From contig NC_003076.8 in NCBI RefSeq assembly GCF_000001735.4, positions 25,423,835 through 25,487,834 on the forward strand: a DNA stretch of 64,000 nucleotides, read 5' to 3'. Position 1 is the stretch's first letter. Each line of letters starts with the position of its first letter. Shown one piece after another: positions 1 through 11,780 of this stretch. Both the position numbers and the translations under genes were made by a program. The notes under the pieces are model-generated. The model did no database searches, was not told the DNA's origin, and saw nothing but the letters and a program-made list of their open reading frames with translations. Origin of the DNA: Arabidopsis thaliana (Eukaryota > Streptophyta > Magnoliopsida > Brassicales > Brassicaceae).

Positions 1-94
1 TTGTTTGGGATCTGGTTTAATTTGGTTTTCAAATGCTACTTGACACCTAATGTACATCCACCTAATAAGTGAAACGACGACGTTTTACTATTAT

Positions 95-121
95 TGGGCC
101 TGTGGTCCGTTAAAAAGCCCA
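95..121. promoter_or_regulatory. Paired site II elements upstream of GAMMA CAL1
   Basis: TGGGCC lies on the + strand at 95-100, and AGCCCA (TGGGCT on the other strand) at 116-121, about 100 bases before the start codon at 220. TGGGCY 'site II' elements are known to be common in promoters of plant genes for mitochondrial respiratory-chain and ribosomal proteins. That fits a complex I subunit gene downstream. Function at this site is inferred from motif and position only. Confidence 0.55.
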
Positions 122-219
122 ATATGCTGTATCTCGTTTAATTTCAGGTGAATCTTTCGACGACCACTCTCTCTCTTTTCCTCTTTGCAAATCCTTGAAG
201 AAATCCAAAATCCATAGCA

Positions 220-1778
220 ATGGCGACTTCGATAGCTCGATTGTCTCGGAGAGGAGTCACTTCTAACCTGATCCGTCGTTGCTTCGCTGCGGAAGCGGCG
301 TTGGCGAGGAAGACAGAGTTACCTAAACCGCAATTCACGGTGTCGCCGTCGACGGATCGTGTGAAATGGGACTACAGAGGCCAACGACAGATCATTCCTT
401 TGGGACAGTGGCTTCCGAAGGTAGCCGTTGATGCTTACGTGGCACCCAACGTTGTGCTGGCTGGTCAGGTCACAGTCTGGGACGGCTCGTCTGTTTGGAA
501 CGGTGCCGTTTTGCGCGGCGATCTCAACAAAATCACTGTTGGATTCTGCTCGAATGTACAGGAACGGTGTGTTGTTCATGCCGCCTGGTCTTCCCCAACA
601 GGTTATTGCTTCCTTCCTTCCATTTTCAAAAAAAATTGTGTTCTGATTATCCAATTTTTTGTATGGAATCAAGACAATGTTGATTGGGATTTAGGGGTTT
701 TCATTGTCCATTTTCAGTTATGAAAAGCTTATTGAAGAGTCGAGAACTTATATGGACAATTAAGTAAATTGGTTCTGCATAATAGTGTTCTCTCGAGTAC
801 AGATTTTCTTGCTTGAAGAATCGTCCAGTGAACTGTGGCTGTGGCTATTGTTCTTACTCTTTTGAGCATAATGAGTTTTAACTTCGCCGATTATGTGTGT
901 GGAAACGTGTTGTTCTTTAGGTGATTAGCATTACAGGAATCAAGAAACTAACTGAAGATTGAGCTTAATATTGAGAGTTGAATAGATTAGCGTAGTACCA
1001 CACACGATCATCTTGTGTAGTAGTAGGAAGTTTCTTAGCAGAAATTTGGGAACAATGTCTCGATAAAAGGATTTTGGTTTTTTTAATGACTTATGCAAGG
1101 ATTTGGTTTTCTGGTCACTCGTGACTGGAAGTGGGATGCAATGGTGATAAAGCTGTATCACATGGATGTGAACTTGTTTTTGCTCCAAGGTTTAGACAAG
1201 GGAAGTTTTCAAGTAAAAACATTTGAAGAGTGACCATTCTGGTTTGATAGGGTCTGCTGAATTTTATTTGACCCGGAACAGTATCTATTCAACTTGTCAC
1301 ATTGATGAAACTATTTGTTTATCTTTCAAGGCTAAATTTATATCTTGGTTCTTTTTTTACATCACAAATTTGATTCTGGGGTATCTATTTTAAAATTTCA
1401 GGATTACCAGCAGCGACAATAATCGACAGGTATGTGACAGTAGGTGCCTACAGTCTTCTGAGATCATGTACCATCGAACCAGAGTGCATCATCGGTCAAC
1501 ACTCAATACTAATGGAAGGCTCACTGGTTGAGACCCGGTCAATCTTGGAAGCGGGTTCAGTTGTGCCGCCAGGAAGAAGGATCCCATCAGGTGAACTATG
1601 GGGAGGCAATCCAGCAAGATTCATTAGAACCCTAACCAACGAAGAAACCCTAGAGATCCCAAAACTCGCTGTAGCCATCAACCACTTAAGCGGAGATTAC
1701 TTCTCTGAGTTCCTACCTTACTCAACTGTCTACTTAGAGGTAGAGAAGTTCAAGAAGTCCCTTGGGATCGCCGTTTAG
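220..1778 (+). CDS. GAMMACAL1: Gamma carbonic anhydrase-like protein 1, mitochondrial complex I subunit
   Basis: Two coding exons, 220-601 and 1402-1778, are joined within a glycine codon (P-T-G-L-P) and encode 252 residues. The first ~35 residues are Arg/Ala/Ser-rich with no acidic residue before the EAALARK stretch, as in a mitochondrial presequence. The rest is a left-handed beta-helix hexapeptide-repeat protein of the gamma-CA family. In plants these proteins form the matrix-facing domain of complex I. As in CAL-type rather than CA-type subunits, two of the three zinc-ligand histidines are replaced: the usual GHS and LHGC contexts read GAY and LRSC here, so catalysis is unlikely. The first ligand context (VVHAAW) is kept. 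The single 800 bp intron separates the first ~127 codons from the rest. The start is the first ATG after the site II promoter. Confidence 0.93.
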
Positions 1779-2370
1779 AAGCTTCATCTTTTTCGTGATT
1801 CACTTTCATGTGTTTATCTATCATATGAGGTCTTTCTCTCTGCATATTGCAATAAGTAGCTGATGAACATCAAAACAAGTCCGGCTCTCTTTTTTGGTTC
1901 TAAAACGTTTGTCATTTCGTTTTTTGGGTTCTTTGTAAAATTCCATTTAAAACTGATTTTGGCTGAATATTGTCTGAATGATAATGGCGACGACTTCTGG
2001 TTTTGTTGTTGTGAGCAATTAAACAAAACAAATAACTAAACTAAATGGTTTTTCGTTATTTGGGATCACTAAAAGGAACATTGTGTAGAAGAATTAATTA
2101 TACAGGACTTGTGACGTTTTATTTGACAGAATGAAGAACGTAGGTCAAACTAAAATTATGTAATGGAATTTACTCAATATGGGTTACATTTTGAAAATCT
2201 TTAAAATTCTTCCGTTGCTTGTAGGTTATAAACATATAACTCATGTCTAATTAATTCGTAAATCAACACCCTTTTGTTCTCACTCTATAAATTCAAAGTT
2301 CCTGCACATAACCAAATCATCAAAGTGAAAAGAAGCAAGAAAAATAAGAAAGAGATAAGATTAATAAGAG
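1779..2370. other. Convergent intergenic stretch, 3' ends and a small promoter-like region
   Basis: This stretch holds the 3' flank of GAMMA CAL1 and a + strand promoter-like segment. A TATAAAT box at 2286-2292 precedes an A-rich leader (about 2310-2370) that ends at the ATG of the 21-codon ORF. I see no other coding signal. Confidence 0.5.
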
Positions 2371-2436
2371 ATGGAAAGCAAAGCAAGAGTTATTGCCTCC
2401 TTAGTCCTAGTTGTAGTTAACTTATCATTCTCTTAA
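2371..2436 (+). pseudogene. Truncated secreted-protein gene, signal peptide only (21 codons)
   Basis: A 21-codon ORF begins MESKARVIASLVLVVV and stops directly after N-L-S-F-S. The peptide has a charged N-terminus, an 11-residue hydrophobic core and a small-residue end, which is the layout of a signal peptide with nothing after it. A TATAAAT box lies about 80 bases upstream (2286-2292). The leader (ACCAAATCATCAAAG and on) is typical of short highly expressed secreted-protein genes. Genes of the 8-cysteine hybrid proline-rich/LTP family begin with a similar MASKxxxxxALxLxxNLLFF string, so this may be a promoter plus signal-peptide relic of such a gene. That family link is inference. The ORF lies head-on to the F-box gene, whose stop is only 30 bases away at 2466. 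Confidence 0.45.
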
Positions 2437-2465
2437 TAAGCATAAAACAAACAGACACCTTAATA

Positions 2466-5289
2466 TTAAGATGTATACGAGACAATAAGATATACCGAAC
2501 TATAAACGTGAAGAAATCTTTGGATGCTCACTTCTTTCTTTTCCTCTCCCTCCTCCAAGATTAAGCTGCGTCCGATTTCACCATCGCAGAATATACCGCC
2601 AAACGGTAACTCCGGGAAGTTCTCTAAAAACGGTGAGCTGTCTGCGTTTGGACAACCAAAGAAGGAATCACCGCGACAGCTACCGACGAAAGCAAAACCT
2701 CCAACGACTTCCGGTTTATTCGGCTTAGACTTGAGATTTCTAAGTTGAGCAGAAACATCATTTAGTGCTGCTTCAGCCACTTTGAGATCAGGGAGGTATA
2801 CTTGGAATTGGTCGCCGGTTTTGATTCCGGCACCATCAACTAAAAGATCCTGATCGTCAGATCTGAGTAAGCAAACCAAAAAAAAAAAAACTTAGATGGG
2901 TCAAAAGGGACAGATTCATGTTATGATACTTGTTGATCCGATCGTTACCCATTCACTTGATGAAATACAAGGGAGGACATGATTTTTGGCTTCTCCTCCA
3001 AACCAATTGAGTATTTTCTACGTTTTATTACTCCGAGGTATGAATCATTCTCCCAGATATAGTTTTCTAGCTGCAAATTTCAAGTCAGTTAAGTAACCAA
3101 ACTGATTTCAGGATTAGATAAAAGATTGGCTTCAGATGCTTACAATATTATCTATGTCATCTAGAATTTGATCGCCATCAAGAACCTCTGCTTCTCCTCT
3201 TCTTTTGGCAGTCAGAAGCGTCGAAGGACAACTAGGGCCGAGGCTAACATTGACATTAGCCGCCTTGTACCTCAGATCAACCGATGACATTCCATTTGAT
3301 ATTGCAGTGTCAAACTGAATTCTTTCAGCCTCTGCTTCATTTAGTTCAACAAGTTGAGTAAAATGAAAAGAAGAGATTTTAATCGGAAACACATAACCAG
3401 CACAACATGAAAGAACGATGCTGAAATATTTAACCTAGCATAGTAAAGATAAAGTGTGTCTCTCGATGTACTGTAGTTTTTTAAGAAACTAATATTAAAA
3501 CCACGGAAACTTACGAGCAGGTCTGTGTCTATCTCTTGCAAATATTAAGCCAGCGAGAACTCTGATATCATCTTTCTGCAACTGAACATTTCTTGGTTCA
3601 TTACCACGTTTATGTAAAAACTCGCCAATTTGACCACCCACAATAACAGTCTCAGCAGGCATGGCATAATCTGCAATGCAAACAAGCTTCATTAACAAGT
3701 TTTCAGGCACCGTAATTTCTATATATTACCAAAATGGTAGTTATGTTTTTCAGATTCTAGCCAGAGCAAAATAAGTGAAAATAAGAGGTAGGCAACCTAG
3801 ACAACCAACCAACAAAATAAAAATGTTTCAAGAAATATTTGTTTTGTCTTAATAGATTTTTTCACTTGTCACGAAGTAACATTGAAAAGATGTACCATAA
3901 GGCAGTACTCATACCCAGTTTGTGAAGAACAGGTTCTGTGGCATGAGTATCCTCCTACAAATTCACCAATGAAGCATGAATAGACAAGAAAATAGTCATA
4001 AAACTGAATATAGTCCAAAAGTAAAACAGAAAAGGAAGCCAGAGAAGTAGAGTTCACCGCAAAGAGTATAAGACATGCTGGTGCAGCAGCATGACCTGAA
4101 ACCATGGACATATAATTTCTAATATCCATCACAAATTTGTCTTCCATTTCTGCTCCAGATTCCTGCAAAAAAAAATAGTAACAAGCTGTTCACTTAAATT
4201 GTCTTCTATTATGACCTCATTTCTTTAAATGTTGTAAGCAAATGAATCAAATTCACTGGAAACAAAAACAATCTAGCCAGTGGACAAGCTTATGAAAGAA
4301 AATCACCATCGAACCAACCAACTAGATAGTTTTATAATTCAGAACATTGATGTAGTGAATTATTACCCCTTTAGCCTGAATTACAGGAATAATGTCGACT
4401 TTCATTCCTGGTAAGTAGCCAATCGTCAACAGTATAGCAAAATTTGCAACATCGAACAATTCATCATCACTTGTGGAATGCAGTCTGACCTGTAAACGTA
4501 ATATAACACGAACATAAGCTAAAAAAACTTAGAGAAACAAAAATCCACAATACTTAACGATAAGAAAACAATAAAACCTCTCCAGCCTTGTCATTGCATG
4601 CTTCCTTTCCTAAGATTCCAGTAACAACAGATACAATGATAGGAACCCTTGATCCCACTCTTTCTGTTATCTACATCATGTGCATTACAATGAGTGTAAG
4701 GAACTTAAAAATAGACTCTTTAGAAATAATAACAAACAGATGAAATAGAAAGAAGAACCAAACCAGTGTCAAAGTTTCTTCCATGTTCCCACATGTAATG
4801 TTTGCGATCACAAACTGTGGTCGAATTGGCTCAGACAAAACCTTATCAAGTACTTCTTCTCCAGCTCTCTGTTTACCAAATTCAAAAGTTTCATTCTTTA
4901 GGAAGAACACATACTAGACATTACAATTGGCCAAGCCTTGTGAAGAGCTCTAAGAACTAGCATGAAGAGAAGTTTTGAGTTTTTTTTTCGATCTGGAAAA
5001 TCAAAATTCAACTAAACAGGAAACTTACAAGTTGATCAGGATTACGAGAGAAAGCAGATATCATTTTGGGGCGAGAGAGAATTCGATTGCAGACGCTGCT
5101 CCAGAATCGGTTAACACATGAAGCGAAAGCAAACGATTTTGCCGGCAATCTCAAGAGAATGTTGTGGAGAAGGTCTTCGTTCATGGCGGCGATTGGAACC
5201 ATATCAGCCATATCTGTCTTCATCTTCTTTGAGTTCTCGCTCTTTCCCTTTGTCGTCATCTCCTTCTTTGTCAGAGACACTTCCGCCAT
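2466..5289 (-). CDS. F-box protein with FIST domains (FBXO22-like)
   Basis: Nine coding exons on the minus strand: 5289-5029, 4868-4764, 4670-4578, 4489-4367, 4162-4058, 3954-3915, 3670-3515, 3331-3144 and 2849-2466. They join in frame to about 484 residues. Residues ~35-80 form an F-box (NEDLLHNILLRLPAKSFAFASCVNRFW), the Skp1-binding motif of SCF ubiquitin ligases. The rest resembles FIST_N and FIST_C sensory domains. The C-terminal exon carries the pattern GxFAFVGSCRG, FFG, FPELPFGGIFCDGEIG seen in FIST_C. Human FBXO22 has the same F-box plus FIST layout. It is annotated in Arabidopsis as an F-box/LRR-type protein, but I see no leucine-rich repeats. The exon 9 acceptor was chosen at 2850 because the upstream AG would put a stop in frame. 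Exon 7/8 boundaries are less certain, and the published protein may be slightly longer. Confidence 0.8.
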
Positions 5290-6831
5290 GAGAGTTACAA
5301 ATTTTCTTATTTTTCTCTTCGGCGAATTTATTTGGGCCTTTTGTTTGTTAAAAAAATAAAAGTTACATTGGGCTTTATCAAAAGAATAGGCCCATTATCT
5401 TAAACCGCGTCTCTCTTAAAATGCCCAGATTGATTTTTTTTTCATACATTCCGGTCCTTTAATCGGTTATCTATTTGTCTGTACTGTTCGTAAACTATGA
5501 ATTTGTAGTTGAAAATTATTCGGACATCATTGACAAAAGAAAAGAAAAGAAGAAACCCACAAAATTTGAGATAAGAAATCTTATCTTTAATATGTCACAC
5601 TGTACTTGTTTTGGATATAGACACAAAGTATCTTCTTCTTTTTGTTTATCATCTTTAATTTTATTTTATTTTCCTGAAAAAACGAAGAATCTTTTTCCAA
5701 TCTCAACATTTTGTTACATTAATGTATTATTGAGTTTTTCAAAAAGAGAGCTACGGAAAAGGCGACCAGCGACCGCCCTCGTTAGTACATGTTGGATGGT
5801 AGTATTTCATCGTATTATTCAACTTCATATCCGGTGACCTATGTTATGCCGTAAAAAAAAGATCACGTGTAAAAATATATGGTATTTAAAAATCTATAGT
5901 TTATGCCGCGTCACTTTCACCATGTAATAATTTACAAATCTATGACTAGAAGATTAGTTAACATTTTAAGTTTGGTTATAGAACTCAAACATACATTCTT
6001 TGTTATTATTGTGATTTGTGAGAGATGGGGTCTAGTATGCAATTAGTAAACCACTTATGTATATCTTGACTGTTGCTGATTGATTATACGCCTATTCCAT
6101 TGGAGATTTTTCTTCTCCTTAATTGCTAGAATATACTTGTATATATACAGAGAGAGAGAGGAGTTTGGAAGAAAAAAAAAGACTGTTTTTGATTTTTGAT
6201 CACAACGCGAAAGACAGTAGCATATACCAAAGCTTTTTTTCATAAGTTTTAACTTTCAATTTTTAGACATGTAGTACGGTTGAGGGATCGTAATAAGAAC
6301 CTAAAACGTAATCGATATTCGAGGCCAATACGTTCCTTTATCGGATTAGAAATATAACTCGAGGAGATTATACCAAAACACATGCATGTATCATGTGTGA
6401 GCAAATTATCGTTTATCCAATGTATCAGGAGATTATATATCTTTCTTTTTTTTCGCGTAAAAGAAACGTTTTCTATGATCATCTATTTTGTAAATTGAAC
6501 ATATAATTCATTAAAAATCACCATGTGATTGTACAGTTTTCAAAACCGTGAAACCAAATTTTATTTTTATTTCTGGAATTTTTTCATATATTTAGTAAAA
6601 AATAAAACGCACAAAACAAATATAGTAATTTTAATTCATGAGTCTTCAAAAGCAATCTAATTGTGGTGCGGTGGTACGAATATTTTCTTACAACAAAATC
6701 CACTTTTGTTTCTGGCAAAAGGGTACTTATGTAATTATAGCGCTATTGAAACAAAAACATCTGTTAGATTAGACTGTTTATTAACGCCAACAACTTACTC
6801 CGTTAACAACGAGGTGGGCACAAAGCAAGAA

Positions 6832-6904
6832 TGACGTGTAAGGAGGTAAAAAACAAAAGCCAACAAAAACGGCCGTTACGTCATTATTACTGATGACGTG
6901 TCAG
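6832..6904. promoter_or_regulatory. Cluster of TGACG/ACGT bZIP-type elements
   Basis: Three ACGT-core motifs lie within 75 bases: TGACGTG at 6832, TTACGTCA at 6876-6883 and TGATGACGTGTCAG at 6891-6904. TGACG and ACGTCA are known binding cores for TGA and other plant bZIP factors. The nearest gene start in this direction is FP3, 2.5 kb away, so target and activity are unknown. Confidence 0.4.
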
Positions 6905-7780
6905 CGTCAGCTATTGGATTCGTTTGTCTCTCTGCCAGAAAAAAGCATTTAATTTTTACCAGATCCATCATTTATATCACTGCCATTAAAAGGAGACAAA
7001 AGATATGAACATTGTAACAGATTGTGTATATTTTATTTATTTCATCAAACAGGATATTAATTTTGTTGAGTATATATATACCGGTTCTAGTCATACCAAT
7101 TTAACCATATAAATTGGAAATTAATTTCACCTATCAACTAGAAATTTTAAAGTTTCTTCCAATGTGGGTAGAAGTAACATGGTAAAATGCATAATAACTA
7201 AATTAAAACATGGTGAAGACAGAAAAAAAAAAAAATAACTAAATGAACTTCGATTTTACTAGTATTTACCAAAAATAATTAAAGTTTTCACGGATGTGTT
7301 CAGTTTTGACTATTGTATCAGCTTTAATCACGAATGTGTTTGGGGTTTGACTATTTAATCAGCTTTAAGTATCATCATTTGACCTTTTCACTGTTTTACT
7401 GCTACCAATAAGATTTTAGCAATTTGTACCATATGAGAGAATCATATGAGCACTTACTTTTTTATTCTTTTCTTTTTTGGTTTAAATATTAGTACTCACT
7501 TACAACAGTTTCTAATTTTTTTAGCTATTGATAAATTTCCATAATTGGATTAGCAATTGTTATTCTCTTTATAATTTCATGTGTTTTAGTAATATGGAGT
7601 ATTATGTGATATGTGAGGGAAAAAAATCAAAAGAGGGAGAGGAAAAGAAAAGAAAAGATAGATACTCTTTTAATACAAATGTAAGTCGAGAGAAAGAGAA
7701 GAATCCAAGTCGGCAGTTCCATGTGTAAGCCTCGGGAACACAAATATTTGTCCCACAGTGCGATCCCAAAGTTCATGCCC

Positions 7781-7811
7781 CACACGTGTGAAGTCCTACT
7801 TGGCGCCACGT
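7781..7811. promoter_or_regulatory. Perfect palindromic G-box with adjacent GCCACGTCA element
   Basis: CACACGTGTG, a perfect 10-base palindrome around CACGTG, occupies 7781-7790. It is followed within 15 bases by GGCGCCACGTCAG (about 7802-7814). Both are recognised core types for bZIP and bHLH factors. No gene begins nearby: FP3 starts 1.65 kb downstream. Confidence 0.4.
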
Positions 7812-8476
7812 CAGTATTTAATGCATGGGAAAATTGAGGTGGTAACTGATGATGTTAATATCCTCTCGATTATTGCTTGAAGATGTCTCACTCGATAGTG
7901 AAACTTGTTGATGTAATATCACAGTTTTTTATCTTACCAGTTACGACTAGCCAGTGTTTCGCTCACTTGTTTTGGAGATGACCAAATTTTTAGAATAAAA
8001 CTTACAACAAACTCGCTTTTCTTAGACTAGACTCAATTATATATCTTATAGTTTATCCAAAAATGAGTTTATACATGCTGTCAATTGTAATTAATGGTCA
8101 TATTGACTAAAACGAAAATACGTTTGATTAACTTTTCAAGATAACCAATCAACTATCGTCACTTACTTTCATGTAACGGAATTTACCTAACGTCATTTGA
8201 TTTCTCATCGTTTTCAACCAATAACACAACCTGGTCCAGCTAATAAACTCATTTGTTTTTTTTTGTTGTAACTTTTTCTCTTTAGAAACTCATCGGTCTA
8301 TACTCTTGATCTAAGTGGTATTGTTATTCTAGGCAAGAAATCAATTATATTGAACAAACATCTTATCACGCACAATCCGGTCGCGATGAAAGAAGTTTCT
8401 ACTTCTAGTTGAGGCCGTCCTAAATCAATTCGAATACGTATTTTAGATCAATATTTGGAATGCAAAAAAAAAAATG

Positions 8477-8488
8477 ACGGAGGGAGTA
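8477..8488. repeat. Solitary Stowaway-like MITE terminus
   Basis: ACGGAGGGAG followed by TA matches the inverted terminal sequence (CTCCCTCCGT with a TA target duplication) that is typical of plant Stowaway MITEs. I found no matching CTCCCTCCGT end within 600 bases upstream. This is either a truncated element or chance. Confidence 0.3.
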
Positions 8489-9444
8489 TAAAGAACCCAT
8501 ATTTAATTTGTAGACTAGTCTATATATCTTCCTCATATCTTAGTGATTTGCTATGAATCTTTCAATTGTAAGACCAAATGTGTTCAAAATAGTGTTTAAT
8601 CTGTATAGTATATGTATACATTAGAAAGAAATATACGTACATGTATATATATATATATGCATTAAAAGATGTGCTTTATGAATTAAGGTAAAATATGTGA
8701 AATTATGTCAACATTATTCTTCCCTTTTAGGGTGTATTTTAAAACAGAAGCTCATTGGTACTTTAGGTTTAGCATAGGCTATAGGTTTTAGTTGTTATCG
8801 AGAATGCCGTGTTTACTTCATCATGAACATCTCATGTTAACAACATGCATTTTAAGTTCTTCAAAAAAAAAAAAAAAAAAAACATATGCATTTTAAGTCT
8901 TTGTAAAGAGATGTAACATTGTTTATGTTATCTTTAATCAATTAAATACGAAGTTATAATTTACATATGAAAGGTAAAAATAAAGAAAGGTAAAAATAGT
9001 AATCAATAAAATAGAGTTATTTTGATCAATTATGCTGAAATTTCATGAAATATGTGAGAAATACATCTATTGGACAATCCACTAACTGTCAATCTCGAGA
9101 ATTAGAATCGTGCTTTGACAGTTTTAACTATATATAGAGAAACACAAATGGCGTGAGTTTTAGGTTTATATTTTGACTGATACATTACTAAACAAAAATA
9201 TTAAATTAAGTACTAAAATAATAAATGAGTGAAGTAATATTAGATTCACGTATAAGTCATGTCTAAAAGGGAATAAAACAAAATAATTTACATTTCTTTT
9301 CAGATCTTGAGGTCCACAGTTCCACCTTCGTACCAACACCCAAGTGGTTCTTTAGAGAGAGAGAGATTTATAAGCTTCTCTTTGGGCATTACAATTTTTT
9401 TTGTGAACATAGAAACACTCAAAACTTCAAACCAAAAAAAATAA

Positions 9445-11780
9445 ATGGGAGAGGTTCAAGAAAATCCTAAACTCTTATATCAGCTTTTCAAATCTCCATG
9501 AATAATATTAACAAATTTGTTCTGATCTATTTTATTTTATTTTTGGTATCAGGAAGAGAAGAAACCAGAAGCAGCAGAGGAAAAGAAAATGGAAGAGAAG
9601 AAACCAGAAGAGAAAAAAGAAGGAGAAGACAAGAAAGTGGATGCTGAGAAAAAAGGAGAAGATTCTGACAAGAAGCCTCAAGAAGGAGAATCTAACAAAG
9701 ATTCCAAAGAAGATTCTGCTCCGGCGGCGCCTGAGGCTCCAGCACCGCCTCCTCCGCCGCAAGAGGTTGTTCTTAAGGTTTACATGCACTGTGAAGGATG
9801 TGCTAGAAAAGTCCGCCGTTGTCTCAAAGGCTTCGAAGGTATGTATTAAAAACAGATATGTGTAGAGAAAAAAAAAAGAATTAATTGATTTATATAATTT
9901 TGCAATTCCACACAAATCTTTTGGTTTACATTTTTAAAAATATAAAAAATTCAGTTTTCCATAGAATAGTTTCGGAAACAATTTTTTAAAGATGATTAAT
10001 TATATTGTGGCTTTATTTTAAAAATATACAATAAACACAATTATCTTGTATTCTTTCCAGCATCCTATGTCAATTGCTGTAACTGGATATATCTTGTTTC
10101 TGTCAACTATAGTTTTTTTGGTTAATCTCGTATCTAAGTATAGTTAATATTCGTCATATAATTTGTGTGTAGGGCCACATAAAGTTTTGGTTATGCTTTA
10201 GTATTATAGCTTTTGTTTTTTAAAAACACTCAAACTAGAAATTCTGTTTTTGGGTAAAAATGGTAAAGCTAATGGTTTATAAAAAAAATATATAACTTTG
10301 GAATTTTGGTTGAATTAATCAATTAGGAGTGGAAGATGTGATGACTGATTGTAAAACGGGGAAAGTGGTGGTGAAAGGTGAGAAAGCTGATCCATTGAAA
10401 GTATTAGCTAGAGTTCAGAGGAAGACCCACCGTCAAGTTCAGCTTCTGTCTCCGATTCCTCCTCCGCCTCCGCCGCCGGAGAAGAAAGCAGAGGAGGATA
10501 AACCCATTGTGGAAGAGAAGAAAGTGGAGGTAACTTTGTTTTTAGTGGTCTAAAAGCTTTCACCTTCTTTATTGGTAAAAAATAAAATCATATTTTTAAT
10601 TTGTTGTGTTTACTGAATTTGACATTACAACCAAAAAAGAAAAGAAAAAGGAGTTTTTTTTCGTTGCTTTTTAGGATATTGGTATGAATATTCATTTTAT
10701 TCTCTATTATTCTATTTAGGGTACGAGTCATTAATTAAATTACTTATTATTTAATTAAAAAGAGAATATTCTCTTTGCAGTGATTTCACATGGGGTGTAT
10801 TGGTAGGATTTGGTTATATCTTATTTGATGGTTTTATGAACGTAGAACTTCTTATATTTGTGTATGTGGAAATTTGTGTTAAAGTTATGATTTTATTAAT
10901 TTTGCGGCGAAAATTTTGGAACAGCCTCCGGTGGTTGTGACGGTGGTTCTTAAGGTTCACATGCACTGTGAAGCTTGTGCGACAGAGATCAAGAAACGGA
11001 TCATGAGAATGAAAGGTTAGTTTTCACCAAACTTTAGATTATCTTTCGTTAGTAGTTGCATCAAATTTGGTCCATACAATTTCAAATCAGGATCATATTG
11101 CTTCGACTTTAAAATACACGCACACGTGTTATTTATTTATTTTATACACAAATTACATTATTTATTGACAGCATATGTAATGTTTATATGATTTTGTTCC
11201 AATTATATGTAGTGGGGTCAGTGTGTATTCGGTCCTTCACTTTGATAGTATACTAACTGAAATTTTCTTACTCATTGTTGTTTGACATAAATAATTTGTA
11301 GGAGTGGAATCTGCTGAATCCGACTTAAAGAGTTCTCAAGTGACGGTGAAAGGAGTTTTTGAACCACAAAAGCTTGTAGAATACGTTTATAAGCGAACCG
11401 GAAAACATGCTGCGATCATGAAAATCGACCCACCGCCTCCACCACCACCTGAGGAGGCGGCTGCGGCAGCGGAAGGAGAGAAGAAGGAAGAAGAAAAGGG
11501 AGAAGGAGAATCCAAAGGCGAAGAAGGGAAGGATGATAAGGCGAAGACGGACGAAGAAAAGAAAGAAGGGGATGGTGGTAAAGGGGAAGGCGAAGCAGCG
11601 GATAATGGCGGTGGGGAGGAAGAAGGCAAAGTTGTGGAGGTGAGAAAGATAGAGAATCCTTATTACTACTACTATTACCAACCACCGCGTGTGGCGATTC
11701 CGCCTATGGAAATGCCGCCACACGCTTATCCGCCTCAATTGTTCAGCGACGAGAATCCAAATGCATGTACTGTAATGTAA
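9445..11780 (+). CDS. FP3: Farnesylated protein 3, two-HMA-domain metal-binding isoprenylated protein
   Basis: Five coding exons: 9445-9453, 9553-9838, 10327-10529, 10925-11015 and 11302-11780. Exon 1 codes for only Met-Gly-Glu before a GT donor. The protein has an acidic/lysine-rich N-terminus, then two heavy-metal-associated domains. Each domain has a paired-cysteine loop (MHCEGCARK and MHCEACATE), the usual soft-metal site of HMA domains. Proline runs follow each domain. A long Glu/Lys/Gly-rich segment and a Tyr-rich stretch lead to a C-terminal CTVM, a CaaX farnesylation signal. Proteins of this type (HIPPs) bind divalent metals and anchor to membranes through the prenyl group. The introns split both HMA domains after the same K-G position, which suggests internal duplication of an exon pair. 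Downstream of the stop there is 5.4 kb without genes. Confidence 0.93.

Larger units (their letters stand above)
5290..9444. other. Gene-poor intergenic region (4.2 kb) upstream of FP3
   Basis: No convincing gene is seen. ORFs here are short with AT-rich, non-coding codon use. Contents: the F-box gene promoter at the left edge, two clusters of ACGT-core elements (6832-6904 and 7781-7811), a TA microsatellite (8644-8658), a solitary Stowaway-like end (8477-8488), a poly-A run (8862-8881), and the FP3 promoter and leader (about 9300-9444). Confidence 0.6.

Noticed and set aside
2850-2879. Use of the first AG (after TTACTC) as the F-box gene last-exon acceptor
   Set aside because: It would place TGA directly in frame given the preceding phase; the next CAG keeps the FIST_C frame.
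5475-5837. 120-codon + ORF upstream of the F-box gene
   Set aside because: AT-driven composition rich in Phe/Lys/Ser, no domain and no promoter context.
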